This document shows positions 37,565 through 47,226 of a DNA stretch of 64,000 nucleotides, piece by piece (positions within the stretch are counted from its first letter, which is position 1; each line of letters opens with the position of its first letter). A program made the translations under genes and the position numbers. Under the pieces are notes generated by a model. It saw only the letters and a list, made by a program, of their open reading frames with translations, was not told where the DNA came from and did not search any database. The stretch is taken from NCBI GenBank assembly GCA_029005135.1, contig JAQXFO010000019.1, forward strand, positions 1-64,000, read 5' to 3'. This DNA is from Lachnospiraceae bacterium. Lineage in GTDB: Bacteria > Bacillota > Clostridia > Lachnospirales > Lachnospiraceae.

Positions 37565-37573
37565 ATTATAGCA
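37565..37573 (-). promoter_or_regulatory. Extended -10 promoter of the GNAT gene
   Basis: On the minus strand TGC-TATAAT occupies 37573-37565, 30 nt before the ATG, without a good -35. An SD AAGGAGA lies between. Confidence 0.6.
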
Positions 37574-37597
37574 CAATTCTGCGAAAAGAAATATTTA

Positions 37598-37626
37598 TGT
37601 ACAGATCGGGCTTTCAATGTTAAAAT
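37598..37626 (+). promoter_or_regulatory. Promoter of the signal-peptidase-like gene
   Basis: TGTACA (37598-37603), 17-bp spacer ending TGT, then TAAAAT (37621-37626), i.e. also an extended -10. The ATG is at 37659 with SD AAGGAGA. Confidence 0.6.
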
Positions 37627-37658
37627 AATCGAAGAATGCTTGCTATAAGGAGAAGTCT

Positions 37659-38768
37659 ATGTCCAGGTTTTTAAAGGTCATTGTTCATACATTTATCATA
37701 GTGGCGATTCTTGTGGCTGTTGCGATCGTGGTGCCGCCGCTGGCCGGTGTGACGACAACGATCGTGGATACAGAGACGATGGACACCAACCTGCCGATGG
37801 GTTCGATCACCTATTCCCGGGATATCGCCGTGACGGATCTCGTGAGCGGCGATAAGATCCTGAAGGAATCCGAGACCTCGACCTATGCCTATGTGATCCA
37901 GGCCGGTGATGCCGCTACGGGCAAGTTCCAGGCTGAGAATGCCTATCAGCAGACGGTGGAAGAGATCACCCTGCGCAATCATGTTTCCCGCGTTATTCTG
38001 ACGATTCCTGTTATCGGCTATGTCCTGGTTGCTATGCACAGCATGGAAGGCATCATTATCATCGTCCTTGTGCTGCTTCTGATGGTCGTGCTTTTCATCC
38101 TGTCGGAACTCTGGAAGAAGGATGACAGTGACGATGATGACGAGGAAGATGATGACGAGGAGGATGATGACGAGGAAGACGAAGATGAAGATGGGAACGA
38201 AGAAGCGGAGGATGACGAAGACGATGAGGAAGAGGAGCCTCTGAGCCGCCGTGAGAGAAAGGCCCGCCGCAAGGAAGAGAAGCGCCGGAAGAAGGAAGAG
38301 AAGAAGCGCGCGAAGAAAGAAAAGCGCCGCCGCGATAACGAGGACGATGACGATCTGAAGGATATCCGTTTTGTCACCGAAGAAGCCCCCGCGGCCGTCT
38401 CTGCCGAAGATCGCCTTTCTGTTGTGCCCGAAAAGGTGCCGGGAGAAGAGGCAGACAGCGTAACCGCTGAAGAAACGGCTGTTCCGCAGATGGCTCAGGC
38501 CTCCGAAGCGCCGGTGCTGTCCGAACCGGTACCGGTTCCGATGGTTCAGACAGAGACAGGCAAGACGGAAAATGAGCGCGGCACAGGCACCGGCAGCACT
38601 ATTATAGAAGAAACGCCTTCACAGACAGACGACGGACGTTTTGTGCCGGTGTCCCGCATGACGCTGGATGAACTGATGGAGGAAGCCGGTAAGAACGGCG
38701 TGACACCGAAGGTTATCAAGGATCCGAACACGAATGTGACACTTCTGGATTACACCGATCTGCTGTGA
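37659..38768 (+). CDS. Signal peptidase I-like membrane protein without catalytic Ser, acidic/basic tail
   Basis: 369 aa. TM1 (about 5-27) is followed by an extracytoplasmic part resembling the SipW/ER-type S26 signal peptidase: TETMDTNLPMGSITY sits where SGSMEPxxxxGxxxx is expected, with Thr40 replacing the nucleophilic Ser. The stretch SRVILTIPVIGYVLVAMHSMEG matches the family's IPxxGY helix entry, then TM2/TM3 (about 108-150). A cytoplasmic tail has an almost pure Asp/Glu block (about 155-193), then a Lys/Arg/Glu block (about 196-226), then a disordered region. I infer an inactive scaffold or regulator of secretion; no substrate is visible nearby. Confidence 0.65.
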   Translation: MSRFLKVIVHTFIIVAILVAVAIVVPPLAGVTTTIVDTETMDTNLPMGSITYSRDIAVTDLVSGDKILKESETSTYAYVIQAGDAATGKFQAENAYQQTVEEITLRNHVSRVILTIPVIGYVLVAMHSMEGIIIIVLVLLLMVVLFILSELWKKDDSDDDDEEDDDEEDDDEEDEDEDGNEEAEDDEDDEEEEPLSRRERKARRKEEKRRKKEEKKRAKKEKRRRDNEDDDDLKDIRFVTEEAPAAVSAEDRLSVVPEKVPGEEADSVTAEETAVPQMAQASEAPVLSEPVPVPMVQTETGKTENERGTGTGSTIIEETPSQTDDGRFVPVSRMTLDELMEEAGKNGVTPKVIKDPNTNVTLLDYTDLL

Positions 38769-38833
38769 TAAGAGCGAACAGAGAACTGAAAAAGATTGTC
38801 AGATGTGCCAGAAAAAAAGAGAAAAAATTTGTC

Positions 38834-38861
38834 AAAACCCCTTGCTTAGGCAGGGGGTTTT
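38834..38861 (+). terminator. Terminator hairpin overlapping the rpsJ promoter
   Basis: AAAACCCCTTGC (38834-38845) pairs with GCAGGGGGTTTT (38850-38861) through 12 bp including one G-U, loop TTAG. The Ts are in the stem. It ends the preceding gene, while its loop side contains the rpsJ -35 box. Confidence 0.65.
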
Positions 38862-38870
38862 GTGTATAAT
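38842..38870 (+). promoter_or_regulatory. rpsJ (S10 operon) promoter
   Basis: TTGCTT (38842-38847), 17-bp spacer, perfect TATAAT (38865-38870). Predicted start is near 38877, leaving a leader of about 214 nt before rpsJ. Confidence 0.85.
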
Positions 38871-38876
38871 AATTCT

Positions 38877-39090
38877 CGCTGTGGCATGATAGCTATGAAG
38901 CGTGAAGTTGCTGCCCACTGTGGCAGGTTCTCCGTGGAGCGAATGTCATGTTAGGAAACTGGCGACAAGTCACTGTGCAATATCCGCCCATAGGGCGGAA
39001 ATTTGTGTGGGTCCGGAGGACACACACGGAGATGTGTACAGTCACCGCTTGTCGTACTTAAAAAAGTGCGAAGAGGAGGCGACTTTTTTT
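38877..39090 (+). ncRNA. Structured 5' leader of the S10 operon (candidate r-protein autoregulatory RNA)
   Basis: This stretch has no gene. Visible pairings are TCGCT/AGCGA enclosing CTGCC/GGCAG in the 5' part; then CGACAAG (38963-38969) with CTTGTCG (39048-39054), enclosing two hairpins. These are TCCGCCC/GGGCGGA (38983-38999, 3-nt loop) and GTGTG-GTCC/GGAC-CACAC (39005-39027). That is a multibranched fold just before the SD (AGAGGAGG near 39072). Such leaders in other bacteria bind a ribosomal protein, often L4, to repress the operon; which protein binds here is unknown. Confidence 0.6.
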
Positions 39091-39408
39091 ATGGCAACAC
39101 AGGTTATGAGAATCACATTAAAGGCATACGATCATACTCTCGTGGATGCATCAGCTGCCAAGATCATCGAGACTCTGAAGAAGAACGGCGCTACCGTCAG
39201 CGGACCGGTTCCGCTTCCGACAAAGAAGGAAGTAGTGACGATTCTTCGTGCTGTTCACAAGTACAAAGATTCCCGTGAACAGTTTGAACAGAGAACTCAC
39301 AAGAGACTGATCGACATCAAGGCACCGACACAGAAGACCGTTGATGCCCTGTCACATCTTGAGATGCCTGCCGGTGTTTACATCGACATCAAGATGAAGA
39401 ACAAGTAA
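39091..39408 (+). CDS. rpsJ: 30S ribosomal protein S10
   Basis: 105-aa S10 (also NusE), first gene of the S10 operon. Core motifs are [13 protein letters not shown] near the start and [18 protein letters not shown] in the 3' half. ATG 39091 follows AGAGGAGG; the upstream in-frame ATG at 38902 lies in the leader and is not coding. S10 also pairs with NusB in antitermination. Confidence 0.97.
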   Translation: MATQVMRITLKAYDHTLVDASAAKIIETLKKNGATVSGPVPLPTKKEVVTILRAVHKYKDSREQFEQRTHKRLIDIKAPTQKTVDALSHLEMPAGVYIDIKMKNK

Positions 39409-39421
39409 ACCAATTTAGAAT

Positions 39422-39439
39422 GATTACCAACCGGTAATC
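39422..39439 (+). other. Intercistronic hairpin rpsJ-rplC
   Basis: GATTACC (39422-39428) and GGTAATC (39433-39439) with an AACC loop. No T run, so it is probably an mRNA structure or processing site just ahead of the rplC SD. Confidence 0.55.
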
Positions 39440-39461
39440 CGCTGTAAGGAGGAAAAGCTAC

Positions 39462-40094
39462 ATGAAGAAAGCAATTCTTGCAAGAAAAGTCGGCATGACG
39501 CAGATCTTCGATGAGAGTGGTGTCCTGACACCGGTCACCGTACTGCTTGCCGGTCCGTGCGCTGTCACACAGGTCAAGACTGTCGAGAACGACGGTTACG
39601 AAGCTGTCCAGGTCGGTTTTGAAGACAAGAGAGACAATCTTGTTGCCAAGCCGATGAAGGGTGTCTTCGCCAAGGCCGGTGTTGCCAATAAGCGCTTTGT
39701 TCGCGAATTCCGTTTCGAAAACTCTTCCGAATATGCTCTCGGCCAGGAAATCAAGGCTGACATCTTCGGCAGCGGCGATTTCGTTGACGTCACAGCCATC
39801 TCCAAAGGCAAGGGCTTCCAGGGTGCGATCAAGAGACTCGGCCAGCACAGAGGTCCGATGGCTCATGGTTCCAAATTCCATCGTCATCAGGGTTCCAACG
39901 GTACATCTTCTGATCCGAGCCGTGTCTACAAGGGCAAGGGCATGCCGGGCCACATGGGCAGCAAGAAGGTTACCATCCAGAATCTTCAGATCGTCAGAGT
40001 TGACGCCGACAAGAATCTTCTGCTGATCAAGGGCGCTGTCCCGGGTCCGAAGAAAGGCCTTGTCACGATCAAAGAAGCTGTTAAGAAGAACTGA
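39462..40094 (+). CDS. rplC: 50S ribosomal protein L3
   Basis: 210-aa L3, which helps start 50S assembly and reaches the peptidyl-transferase centre. The start [14 protein letters not shown] and the central loop [17 protein letters not shown] with GKGMPGHMG are diagnostic. SD AAGGAGG; second gene of the operon. Confidence 0.97.
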   Translation: MKKAILARKVGMTQIFDESGVLTPVTVLLAGPCAVTQVKTVENDGYEAVQVGFEDKRDNLVAKPMKGVFAKAGVANKRFVREFRFENSSEYALGQEIKADIFGSGDFVDVTAISKGKGFQGAIKRLGQHRGPMAHGSKFHRHQGSNGTSSDPSRVYKGKGMPGHMGSKKVTIQNLQIVRVDADKNLLLIKGAVPGPKKGLVTIKEAVKKN

Positions 40095-40118
40095 TAGACT
40101 CAAAGGAGGACAAGACAG

Positions 40119-40739
40119 ATGGCTGAGGTATCTGTTTACAATATGGAAGGCCAGGAGGTCGGTAAGATCGAACTGGCGGACGCTGTTTTCGGCGCTCCCA
40201 TCAAAAGTCATTTAGTACATCAGGCCGTTGTTCTGCATCTGGCAAAAATGCGCCAGGGCACACAGAAGGCCAAGACACGTCACGAAGTCAGCGGCGGCGG
40301 CCGTAAGCCGTGGCGCCAGAAGGGTACGGGCCATGCGCGTCAGGGCTCTATCCGCGCTGCACAGTGGAAGGGCGGCGGTGTTATCTTCGCGCCGGTTCCG
40401 CGTGATTATTCCTTCAAGATGAATGCCAAAGAGAAGAAAGCTGCTATGCTTTCCGCTCTGACCTCCAAGGTTCAGGCCAACAACCTGATCGTTGTCGACA
40501 AGCTCGCTTTCGATGACATTAAGACAAAGAACATGGTCAGAGTCCTGAAAAACCTGAATGCTGAGAAGGCCCTGGTCGTTACCAGCGGCTACGATGAAAA
40601 AGTCGTCCTTTCCGGCCGCAACATCGCTGAAATCAGCATGATCCCGACAAACAACATCAATGTTTATGACATCCTGAAATATGAGAAACTGGTCATGACC
40701 CAGGATGCTGTCAAAGCTGTTGAGGAGGTGTATGCATAA
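40119..40739 (+). CDS. rplD: 50S ribosomal protein L4
   Basis: 206-aa L4, lining the exit tunnel; in several bacteria it also autoregulates this operon. The extended loop KTRHEVSGGGRKPWRQKGTGHARQGS is typical. It overlaps rplW by one base (TAATG). SD AAAGGAGG. Confidence 0.97.
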   Translation: MAEVSVYNMEGQEVGKIELADAVFGAPIKSHLVHQAVVLHLAKMRQGTQKAKTRHEVSGGGRKPWRQKGTGHARQGSIRAAQWKGGGVIFAPVPRDYSFKMNAKEKKAAMLSALTSKVQANNLIVVDKLAFDDIKTKNMVRVLKNLNAEKALVVTSGYDEKVVLSGRNIAEISMIPTNNINVYDILKYEKLVMTQDAVKAVEEVYA

Positions 40740-41038
40740 TGGCAGACCTGAAATATTACGACGTCATTCAGAAGCCGGTCGTCACTGAAAAGAGCATGAA
40801 CGGCATGGCTGACAAAAAGTACACTTTCTTCGTCCATCCGGATGCCACCAAGACCCAGATCAAAGAAGCGGTCGAAAAGATGTTTGAAGGCACTAAGGTT
40901 GCCCGCGTCAACACCATTACCGTTCCGGGCAAACTGAAAAGACGCGGCCGCACGCAGGGCAGAACAGCCGACAGAAAGAAAGCCGTTGTTACCCTGACTG
41001 CCGAAAGCAAAGACATTGAGATCTTCAATACTCTTTAA
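40739..41038 (+). CDS. rplW: 50S ribosomal protein L23
   Basis: 99-aa L23 at the tunnel exit, docking site for trigger factor and SRP. It begins DLKYYDVIQKPVVTEKS with the usual VxTEKS motif, and the basic loop PGKLKRRGRTQGRTADRKKA is present. Translationally coupled to rplD. Confidence 0.97.
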   Translation: MADLKYYDVIQKPVVTEKSMNGMADKKYTFFVHPDATKTQIKEAVEKMFEGTKVARVNTITVPGKLKRRGRTQGRTADRKKAVVTLTAESKDIEIFNTL

Positions 41039-41096
41039 TTTTCGGTGACATATACGCCAAGCAGCGTGAGAAAAAAGCTAAGATAAGGAGATTGTC

Positions 41097-41945
41097 ATGG
41101 GCATTAAAACATATAAGCCTTATACCCCGTCCAGACGTAATATGACGGGCTCCGACTTCTCGGAGATCACAACAAACAAACCGGAGAAGAGCCTGACAGA
41201 AGCTCTGAAGAAAAACTCCGGCCGCAATAACCAGGGCCGCATCACCACACGTCATCGCGGCGGCGGCAGCAAACGCCGTTACAGAATCATCGACTTCAAG
41301 AGAAACACACAGGACGGTGTACCGGCCACCGTTAAGACGATCGAATACGATCCGAACCGCTCCGCCAACATCGCCCTCCTGGTTTATGCCAACGGCGTAA
41401 AAGCCTATATCCTGGCTCCGGAAGGCCTGAAGGTCGGTACGACTGTCATGGAAGGTCCGGAAGCGGAAGTCCGCGTGGGCAACTGCCTGCCGCTCAGCAA
41501 GGTTCCGGTTGGTACCATGGTTCACAACGTTGAGCTTCATCCGGGCCGCGGCGGCCAGATGGTCCGTGCTGCCGGCAATGCCGCTCAGCTGATGGCCAAG
41601 GAAGGCAAGTACGCCACCCTGCGTCTGCCGTCCGGCGAAATGAGAATGGTTCCGATCGAATGCCGCGCCACCATCGGCACTGTCGGCAACGGCGATCACA
41701 ACCTGGTCAAGATCGGTAAGGCCGGCCGCAAGAGACATATGGGCATCCGCCCGACAGTCCGCGGTTCCGTTATGAACCCGAATGACCATCCGCACGGCGG
41801 TGGTGAAGGCCGCGCTCCGGTTGGCCGCCCGGGTCCGAGCACACCGTGGGGCAAGCCCGCCATGGGTCTCAAGACCAGAAAGAACAAGAAACAGTCAGAC
41901 AAGTATATCGTAAGAAGAAGAAACGGCAAGGGTGCCGGCAGATAA
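41097..41945 (+). CDS. rplB: 50S ribosomal protein L2
   Basis: 282-aa L2, required for subunit joining and peptidyl transfer. The N-terminal [15 protein letters not shown] and the C-terminal [19 protein letters not shown] loop (with the conserved active-centre His) are both intact. The 58-bp gap before it holds only an AAGGAGA SD. Confidence 0.98.
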   Translation: MGIKTYKPYTPSRRNMTGSDFSEITTNKPEKSLTEALKKNSGRNNQGRITTRHRGGGSKRRYRIIDFKRNTQDGVPATVKTIEYDPNRSANIALLVYANGVKAYILAPEGLKVGTTVMEGPEAEVRVGNCLPLSKVPVGTMVHNVELHPGRGGQMVRAAGNAAQLMAKEGKYATLRLPSGEMRMVPIECRATIGTVGNGDHNLVKIGKAGRKRHMGIRPTVRGSVMNPNDHPHGGGEGRAPVGRPGPSTPWGKPAMGLKTRKNKKQSDKYIVRRRNGKGAGR

Positions 41946-41957
41946 GGAGGATAAAGA

Positions 41958-42242
41958 ATGTCACGTTCTTTAAAGAAAGGCCCGTTTGCAGACGACTATC
42001 TGCTTAAAAAAGTCGACGAAATGAACGCATCGGGCGAAAAGACAGTTATCAAGACCTGGTCTCGCCGCTCCACCATTTTCCCGAGCTTCGTGGGACACAC
42101 CTTTGCGGTCTATGACGGCAGAAAGCACGTTCCGGTCTATGTCACGGAAGACATGGTCGGACATAAACTCGGTGAATTCGTGGCGACCAGAACCTATCGT
42201 GGTCATGCTGCGAAAGCCGACGGCAAAGGTTCCGTCAGATAA
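41958..42242 (+). CDS. rpsS: 30S ribosomal protein S19
   Basis: 94-aa S19 in the 30S head. [10 protein letters not shown] start, [29 protein letters not shown] and the [13 protein letters not shown] end are canonical. SD AAGGAGG, 12 bp after rplB. Confidence 0.98.
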   Translation: MSRSLKKGPFADDYLLKKVDEMNASGEKTVIKTWSRRSTIFPSFVGHTFAVYDGRKHVPVYVTEDMVGHKLGEFVATRTYRGHAAKADGKGSVR

Positions 42243-42269
42243 CAGTCAAGATCGAAAGGAGATTAACTC

Positions 42270-42659
42270 ATGGCTAAAGGACATAGATCCCAGATCAAAA
42301 GGGAGAGAAATGAAAGCAAGCGGGAGATGAGACCCCATGCCAAGCTTTCCTACGCCAGAATTCCTGTGCAGAAAGCTTGCTTCGTGCTGGATTCCATCCG
42401 CGGCAAGGATGTTGAGTCAGCACTCGGTATTCTGACATACAGCCCGCGCTATGCATCGGCCGTCATCAAGAAACTTCTTGAGTCCGCCATTGCTAATGCA
42501 GAAAACAATAACGGCATGGACAGAAGCAACCTCTACATTGCCGAATGCTATGCCAGCGATGCACCGACAATGAAACGTATCCAGCCGAGAGCCCAGGGCC
42601 GCGCCTATCGCATCTTAAAGCGCACAAGCCATGTGACGATTGTTCTGGATGAAAGATAA
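42270..42659 (+). CDS. rplV: 50S ribosomal protein L22
   Basis: 129-aa L22 whose beta hairpin lines the exit tunnel and contributes to macrolide sensitivity. [29 protein letters not shown] and the C-terminal [23 protein letters not shown] hairpin are intact. The N-terminus ([19 protein letters not shown]) is longer than in short-form L22, common in Clostridia. Confidence 0.96.
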   Translation: MAKGHRSQIKRERNESKREMRPHAKLSYARIPVQKACFVLDSIRGKDVESALGILTYSPRYASAVIKKLLESAIANAENNNGMDRSNLYIAECYASDAPTMKRIQPRAQGRAYRILKRTSHVTIVLDER

Positions 42660-42670
42660 GGAGGACCAAG

Positions 42671-43327
42671 ATGGGACAGAAAGTCAATCCGAACGGTCTG
42701 CGTGTCGGAATTATCAAGGATTGGGAGTCTAAGTGGTATGCAGAGAAGAGCGAATTCGCTGCACTCCTCGTTGAAGACAACAAGATCCGCACCTATCTGA
42801 AGAAGAAATTATACAGCACAGGCATTTCCAAAATCGATATTGAAAGAGCTTCCGATCGCGTCAAGATCACGATCTGGACAGCCAAGCCGGGTCTGGTTAT
42901 CGGCAAGGGCGGCAAGGATATTGAAGATCTGAAGAAAGAACTGTCCAAGATGGTCAACAAGAAACTCTCTGTTGACATCAAGGAAATCAAGAGACCGGAC
43001 CGCGATGCTCAGTTGGTCGCCGAGAACATCGCCCTGCAGCTTGAGAACCGTATCTCTTTCCGCCGCGCCATGAAGTCCACGATGCAGAGAACCATGCGCG
43101 CCGGCGCCAAGGGTATCAAGACCAGCGTTTCCGGCCGTCTGGGCGGCGCCGATATGGCTCGTAAGGAAACTTACAGCGACGGCACAATTCCGCTTCAGAT
43201 GCTCCGCGCCGACATCGACTATGGTTTTGCCGAAGCTGATACACAGTACGGCAAGGTCGGCGTAAAGGCTTGGATCTACAATGGTGAGGTCCTTCCGACC
43301 AAAGAAAACCGTAAGGAAGGAGAATAA
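42671..43327 (+). CDS. rpsC: 30S ribosomal protein S3
   Basis: 218-aa S3 with KH-2 domain ([16 protein letters not shown]) and C-terminal S3 domain ([34 protein letters not shown]). It helps form the mRNA entry channel. SD AAGGAGG; 11 bp after rplV. Confidence 0.98.
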   Translation: MGQKVNPNGLRVGIIKDWESKWYAEKSEFAALLVEDNKIRTYLKKKLYSTGISKIDIERASDRVKITIWTAKPGLVIGKGGKDIEDLKKELSKMVNKKLSVDIKEIKRPDRDAQLVAENIALQLENRISFRRAMKSTMQRTMRAGAKGIKTSVSGRLGGADMARKETYSDGTIPLQMLRADIDYGFAEADTQYGKVGVKAWIYNGEVLPTKENRKEGE

Positions 43328-43332
43328 TCGAT

Positions 43333-43824
43333 ATGTTAATGCCGAAGAGAGTTAAACACAGAAAACAGTCCCGCGGCAGAATGAAGGGCCGTGCGATGAG
43401 AGGCAACAGAATCCTTCGCGGTGAGTACGGCCTGGTTGCCGATGAACCGTGCTGGATCAAATCCAACCAGATCGAAGCAGCCCGAGTTGCTCTGACCCGT
43501 TACATCAAGCGTGGCGGTAAAGTCTGGATCGATATTTTCCCGGATAAGCCGGTTTCAGCCCAGCCGAATGAAAAACGAATGGGTAATGGTAAAGGTGCTG
43601 TTGAATTCTGGGTCGCCGTTGTCAAGCCGGGCCGCGTTCTTTTCGAGATCGCCGGTGTTGACGGTGAAGTTGCCCGCGAAGCTCTGCGTCTGGCCATGCA
43701 TAAGCTGCCCTGCAAGTGCAAAATCTATGCCAAGGCCGATCTTGACGCCGTGGTGGACGCCCGTTACAACAAAACCGTGAAAGTTGCTGAGAATACAGAA
43801 GGCGGTGATCACAGTGAAGAGTAA
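43333..43824 (+). CDS. rplP: 50S ribosomal protein L16, extended C-terminus
   Basis: 163-aa L16, needed for tRNA accommodation on the 50[20 protein letters not shown] and [19 protein letters not shown] are standard. It is longer than the usual 137-147 residues because of an acidic C-terminal extension (about 147-163, ending TEGGDHSEE). It overlaps the GTG start of rpmC by 11 nt. Confidence 0.96.
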   Translation: MLMPKRVKHRKQSRGRMKGRAMRGNRILRGEYGLVADEPCWIKSNQIEAARVALTRYIKRGGKVWIDIFPDKPVSAQPNEKRMGNGKGAVEFWVAVVKPGRVLFEIAGVDGEVAREALRLAMHKLPCKCKIYAKADLDAVVDARYNKTVKVAENTEGGDHSEE

Positions 43825-44029
43825 TAAATACCTGGAAGAACTGAGAAGCAAATCTGCTTCCGAACTGAATGAAGAACTGGTCTCCGCTAAGAAAGAACTT
43901 TTCAACCTGCGGTTCCAGAACGCCACAAACCAGCTGGACAATACAGCCCGCATCAAAGATGTTCGCCGCAATATTGCCAGAATTCAGACCGTTATTGTCG
44001 AGCAGGCAAACGCTTCAAAGGAGGCCTAA
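43814..44029 (+). CDS. rpmC: 50S ribosomal protein L29
   Basis: 71-aa L29 at the tunnel exit. I chose GTG 43814 ([14 protein letters not shown]) because it gives the family length and lies after AAGGCGGTGA; an in-frame ATG further upstream (43784) lies in rpl[34 protein letters not shown] is characteristic. Confidence 0.92.
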   Translation: MKSNKYLEELRSKSASELNEELVSAKKELFNLRFQNATNQLDNTARIKDVRRNIARIQTVIVEQANASKEA

Positions 44030-44032
44030 CAG

Positions 44033-44293
44033 ATGACAGAGTCAAGAAACCTTCGGAAAACACGCGTCGGTCACGTCGTCAGCGACAAAATGGATAAAAC
44101 AATCGTTGTTGCGGTCGAAGATCACGTTCAGCATCCGATTTACAAAAAAATCGTCAAGAAAACTTACAAACTGAAAGCTCATGACGAAAACAACGAATGC
44201 CGTATTGGCGATACCGTTAAGGTCATGGAGACAAGACCGCTGTCAAAAGACAAACGCTGGAGACTTGTTTCTATCGTTGAGAAGGCGAAGTAA
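44033..44293 (+). CDS. rpsQ: 30S ribosomal protein S17
   Basis: 86-aa S17, OB-fold early 30S assembly protein. [22 protein letters not shown] and [21 protein letters not shown] are canonical. It starts 3 bp after rpmC, SD AAAGGAGG. Confidence 0.98.
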   Translation: MTESRNLRKTRVGHVVSDKMDKTIVVAVEDHVQHPIYKKIVKKTYKLKAHDENNECRIGDTVKVMETRPLSKDKRWRLVSIVEKAK

Positions 44294-44313
44294 AGAAACA
44301 GGAGGACAGTATC

Positions 44314-44682
44314 ATGATTCAGCAGGAAAGCAGACTTAAAGTCGCCGATAATACCGGTGCAAAAGAAATTCTCTGCATCCGTGTCCAGGGCGGTTCCAGA
44401 AGACGTTATGCCCACATCGGTGATACCATCGTTGCAGCCGTCAAAGATGCTACTCCGGGCGGCGTTGTGAAAAAAGGTGATGTCGTTAAGGCTGTCGTTG
44501 TCCGTACTGTTCAGACAACACGCCGTAAAGACGGTTCCTATATCCGTTTCGATGAAAATGCAGCAGTTATCATCAAAGATGACGGTACACCGAAGGGAAC
44601 ACGTATCTTTGGCCCGGTAGCCCGTGAACTTCGTGAAAAACAGTTCATGAAGATCGTTTCTCTCGCCCCGGAAGTTCTGTAG
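44314..44682 (+). CDS. rplN: 50S ribosomal protein L14
   Basis: 122-aa L14, forms an intersubunit bridge with 16S r[21 protein letters not shown] and [23 protein letters not shown] are standard. SD AGGAGG. Confidence 0.98.
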   Translation: MIQQESRLKVADNTGAKEILCIRVQGGSRRRYAHIGDTIVAAVKDATPGGVVKKGDVVKAVVVRTVQTTRRKDGSYIRFDENAAVIIKDDGTPKGTRIFGPVARELREKQFMKIVSLAPEVL

Positions 44683-44695
44683 GAGGATAGCTAAG

Positions 44696-45019
44696 ATGGC
44701 AACATTGAAGATTAAGAAAGGCGATATGGTTCGTGTTATCGCCGGCAAAGACAAAGACAGAGAAGGCAAAGTCCTGATTGTCAATGCCAAGAAAAACACG
44801 GTTGTGGTCGAAGGCATCAATATGATCACAAAACACCAGAAACCCAGCATGGCTAACCAGCAGGGCGGTATCGTCAATAAAGAAGCGCCGATCGACATTT
44901 CTAATGTTATGCTTCTCCACAATGGCAAGCCCACCAGAGTCGGCTTCCGTGTCGAGAAGGATGGCGATAAGACAACAAAAGTCCGTATTGCGAAAGCAAC
45001 CGGCGAGAAAATCGATTAA
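44696..45019 (+). CDS. rplX: 50S ribosomal protein L24
   Basis: 107-aa L24 with the N-terminal KOW motif ([21 protein letters not shown]); initiates 50S assembly. SD AGGAGG, 13 bp after rplN. Confidence 0.97.
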   Translation: MATLKIKKGDMVRVIAGKDKDREGKVLIVNAKKNTVVVEGINMITKHQKPSMANQQGGIVNKEAPIDISNVMLLHNGKPTRVGFRVEKDGDKTTKVRIAKATGEKID

Positions 45020-45036
45020 GAAAGGAGGCATTTCAA

Positions 45037-45579
45037 GTGAGCGCAAGACTTAAAGAACTGTACGAAAATGAAATCGTCGAAGCCATGACGAAAAAGTTTG
45101 AATACAAGAACCCGATGGAAGTGCCGAAGCTCGTCAAGATCGTGGTTAACATGGGTGTTGGCGAAGCCAAAGAAAATGCCAAACTTCTTGATTCAGCCGT
45201 AGCCGATATGGAGACCATCACCGGTCAGAAAGCGATCATCACAAAGGCTAAGAAGTCCATCGCGAACTTCAAGCTTCGTGAAGGCATGGCCATCGGCTGC
45301 AAGACAACACTCCGCGGCGATAAGATGTATGAATTCGCCGACAGACTGATCAACCTGGCTCTGCCGCGTGTCCGCGACTTCCGCGGCGTCAATCCGAATG
45401 GCTTTGACGGCAGAGGCAACTATTCTCTCGGTATTAAGGAACAGCTGATCTTCCCGGAAATCGAGTATGACAAGATCGATAAGGTCCGTGGTATGGACAT
45501 TACGTTTGTCACGACTGCCAAGACGGATGAAGAGGCCAGAGAGCTTCTCAGACTGTTCAATATGCCGTTCGCTAAATAA
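45037..45579 (+). CDS. rplE: 50S ribosomal protein L5
   Basis: 180-aa L5, binds 5S rRNA and P-site t[23 protein letters not shown] and [21 protein letters not shown] are typical. It uses a GTG start at 45037 after AAAGGAGG. Confidence 0.97.
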   Translation: MSARLKELYENEIVEAMTKKFEYKNPMEVPKLVKIVVNMGVGEAKENAKLLDSAVADMETITGQKAIITKAKKSIANFKLREGMAIGCKTTLRGDKMYEFADRLINLALPRVRDFRGVNPNGFDGRGNYSLGIKEQLIFPEIEYDKIDKVRGMDITFVTTAKTDEEARELLRLFNMPFAK

Positions 45580-45594
45580 TAAGGAGAATAGATA

Positions 45595-45780
45595 ATGGCA
45601 AAAACATCCATGAAAATCAAACAGCAGCGCAAGGCTAAATTCTCCACCAGAGAATATACACGCTGCATGATCTGCGGCCGTCCGCATGCCTATCTTAAGA
45701 AATACGGAATCTGCCGTATCTGCTTCCGCGAGCTGGCCTACAAGGGTCAGATCCCGGGTGTCAAGAAGGCATCCTGGTAA
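45595..45780 (+). CDS. rpsZ: 30S ribosomal protein S14, zinc-binding type
   Basis: 61-aa S14 of the short type with two CxxC pairs (CMICG and CRICF) for one zinc. Zinc-independent S14 is longer (about 89-100 aa) and is usually a zinc-limitation paralogue. SD AAGGAGA. Confidence 0.97.
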   Translation: MAKTSMKIKQQRKAKFSTREYTRCMICGRPHAYLKKYGICRICFRELAYKGQIPGVKKASW

Positions 45781-45807
45781 ATCAAGAGTCTGAAAGGAGT
45801 GTCACAC

Positions 45808-46206
45808 ATGACAACGACAAACGATCCGATCGCGGATATGCTGACAAGAATTCGTAATGCGAACACAGCCCGTCACGAGACGGTCGATGTTCCGTCATCC
45901 AAGATGAAGCTGGCCATCGCCAACATCCTTCTGGACGAAGGCTACATCGCCAAGTATGACCTGATTGACGCCGGCGTCGGCAAGATCATCCGCATTTCTT
46001 TAAAATATGATGGTACAGAGAGAATCATCACAGGCCTTAAGAGAATCTCCAAGCCGGGTCTGCGTGTCTATGCCGGTGCCGAAGAGCTGCCGAAGGTCCT
46101 CGGCGGTCTGGGCATTGCCATCATCTCCACCAACAAGGGCATCATCACCGACAAAGAAGCCAGAAAGCAGAAGGTCGGCGGCGAAGTTCTTGCCTATATC
46201 TGGTAA
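45808..46206 (+). CDS. rpsH: 30S ribosomal protein S8
   Basis: 132-aa S8, central 30S assembly protein and in E. coli the translational repressor of the spc operon. ATG 45808 ([17 protein letters not shown]) is 8 nt after AAAGGAG; the GTG at 45799 lies inside that SD. It ends [21 protein letters not shown]. Confidence 0.97.
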   Translation: MTTTNDPIADMLTRIRNANTARHETVDVPSSKMKLAIANILLDEGYIAKYDLIDAGVGKIIRISLKYDGTERIITGLKRISKPGLRVYAGAEELPKVLGGLGIAIISTNKGIITDKEARKQKVGGEVLAYIW

Positions 46207-46230
46207 TACACTCACTGCGAACTGAAAACA

Positions 46231-46250
46231 GAGAAGCGCAGGCGCTTCTC
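46231..46250 (+). other. Intercistronic hairpin rpsH-rplF
   Basis: GAGAAGCG (46231-46238) and CGCTTCTC (46243-46250), perfect 8-bp stem with a CAGG loop and no T tract. The 73-bp rpsH-rplF gap is unusually wide for this operon; the hairpin may mark a processing site or modulate rplF. Confidence 0.6.
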
Positions 46251-46279
46251 CGAAAATCTAAGTCTGGAGGAAATTCAAA

Positions 46280-46819
46280 ATGTCAAGAATTGGTAGAATG
46301 CCAATTGAAATTCCTGCCGGTGTTACTGTTGAGGTCGCTGACGGCAACGTTGTTACCGTCAAAGGCCCCAAGGGGACTCTGACAAGAGAATTAGCAGCCG
46401 AGATGGCTATCGAAGTTAAAGACAACGTCCTGACGGTCAGCAGACCGAACGACCTGAAGAGAAACAAGGCTCTGCACGGCCTGACAAGATCCCTTCTGAA
46501 CAATATGGTGATCGGTGTCAGCGCCGGTTTTGAGAAGACCCTGGAGATCAACGGTGTTGGTTACAGAGCCTCCAAGCAGGGCAAGAAGCTTGTCCTGAGC
46601 CTGGGCTACAGCCACCCGGTTGAGATGGAAGATCCGGAAGGTATCGAATCCACCGTCGACGGCAACAAGATCATCATCAAGGGTATTTCCAAGGAAGCTG
46701 TTGGTCAGTATGCCGCCAATATCAGAATCAAGAGAGCTCCGGAACCGTACAAAGGCAAGGGTATTAAGTATTCTGATGAAGTTATTCGCCGCAAAGTCGG
46801 TAAGACAGGCAAAGGCTAA
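46280..46819 (+). CDS. rplF: 50S ribosomal protein L6
   Basis: 179-aa L6, two tandem homologous domains near the factor-binding site. [15 protein letters not shown] start and the [29 protein letters not shown] end are canonical. Confidence 0.98.
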   Translation: MSRIGRMPIEIPAGVTVEVADGNVVTVKGPKGTLTRELAAEMAIEVKDNVLTVSRPNDLKRNKALHGLTRSLLNNMVIGVSAGFEKTLEINGVGYRASKQGKKLVLSLGYSHPVEMEDPEGIESTVDGNKIIIKGISKEAVGQYAANIRIKRAPEPYKGKGIKYSDEVIRRKVGKTGKG

Positions 46820-46838
46820 AGAAAGGGGAAAGTGACAG

Positions 46839-47207
46839 ATGATAACAAAGACAAACAGATCAGCTGTGATCGCAAAAAAACATTATCGTCTTCGCGGCCA
46901 CCTGAAAGGCACTGCCCAGAGACCGCGCTTAAGCGTATTCCGCAGCAACAAGCATATGTATGCTCAGATTATTGACGATACAAAGGGTGTGACATTAGTC
47001 TCAGCCTCTACTCTCCAGGCGGACGTCAAAGAAGGCCTTGAGTACACAGATAACGTCGAAGCCGCTGCTAAGCTCGGCGCCGTTATCGGTAAAAAAGCTG
47101 TCGATCAGGGTATCAATGAAGTGGTCTTCGACCGTGGCGGCTTCGTTTACACGGGTAAGATCAAAGCATTGGCAGATGCGGCCAGAGAAGCCGGTCTGAC
47201 GTTCTAA
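46839..47207 (+). CDS. rplR: 50S ribosomal protein L18
   Basis: 122-aa L18, 5S rRNA-binding. RHYRLR-like [35 protein letters not shown] and the [26 protein letters not shown] end are standard. Confidence 0.97.
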   Translation: MITKTNRSAVIAKKHYRLRGHLKGTAQRPRLSVFRSNKHMYAQIIDDTKGVTLVSASTLQADVKEGLEYTDNVEAAAKLGAVIGKKAVDQGINEVVFDRGGFVYTGKIKALADAAREAGLTF

Positions 47208-47226
47208 GGAAGGAGAAGATACACGA

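Noticed and set aside
38902..39090. N-terminal extension of S10 starting at 38902
   Set aside because: The frame passes through the structured leader; S10 proteins start at the ATG 39091, which has a strong SD.
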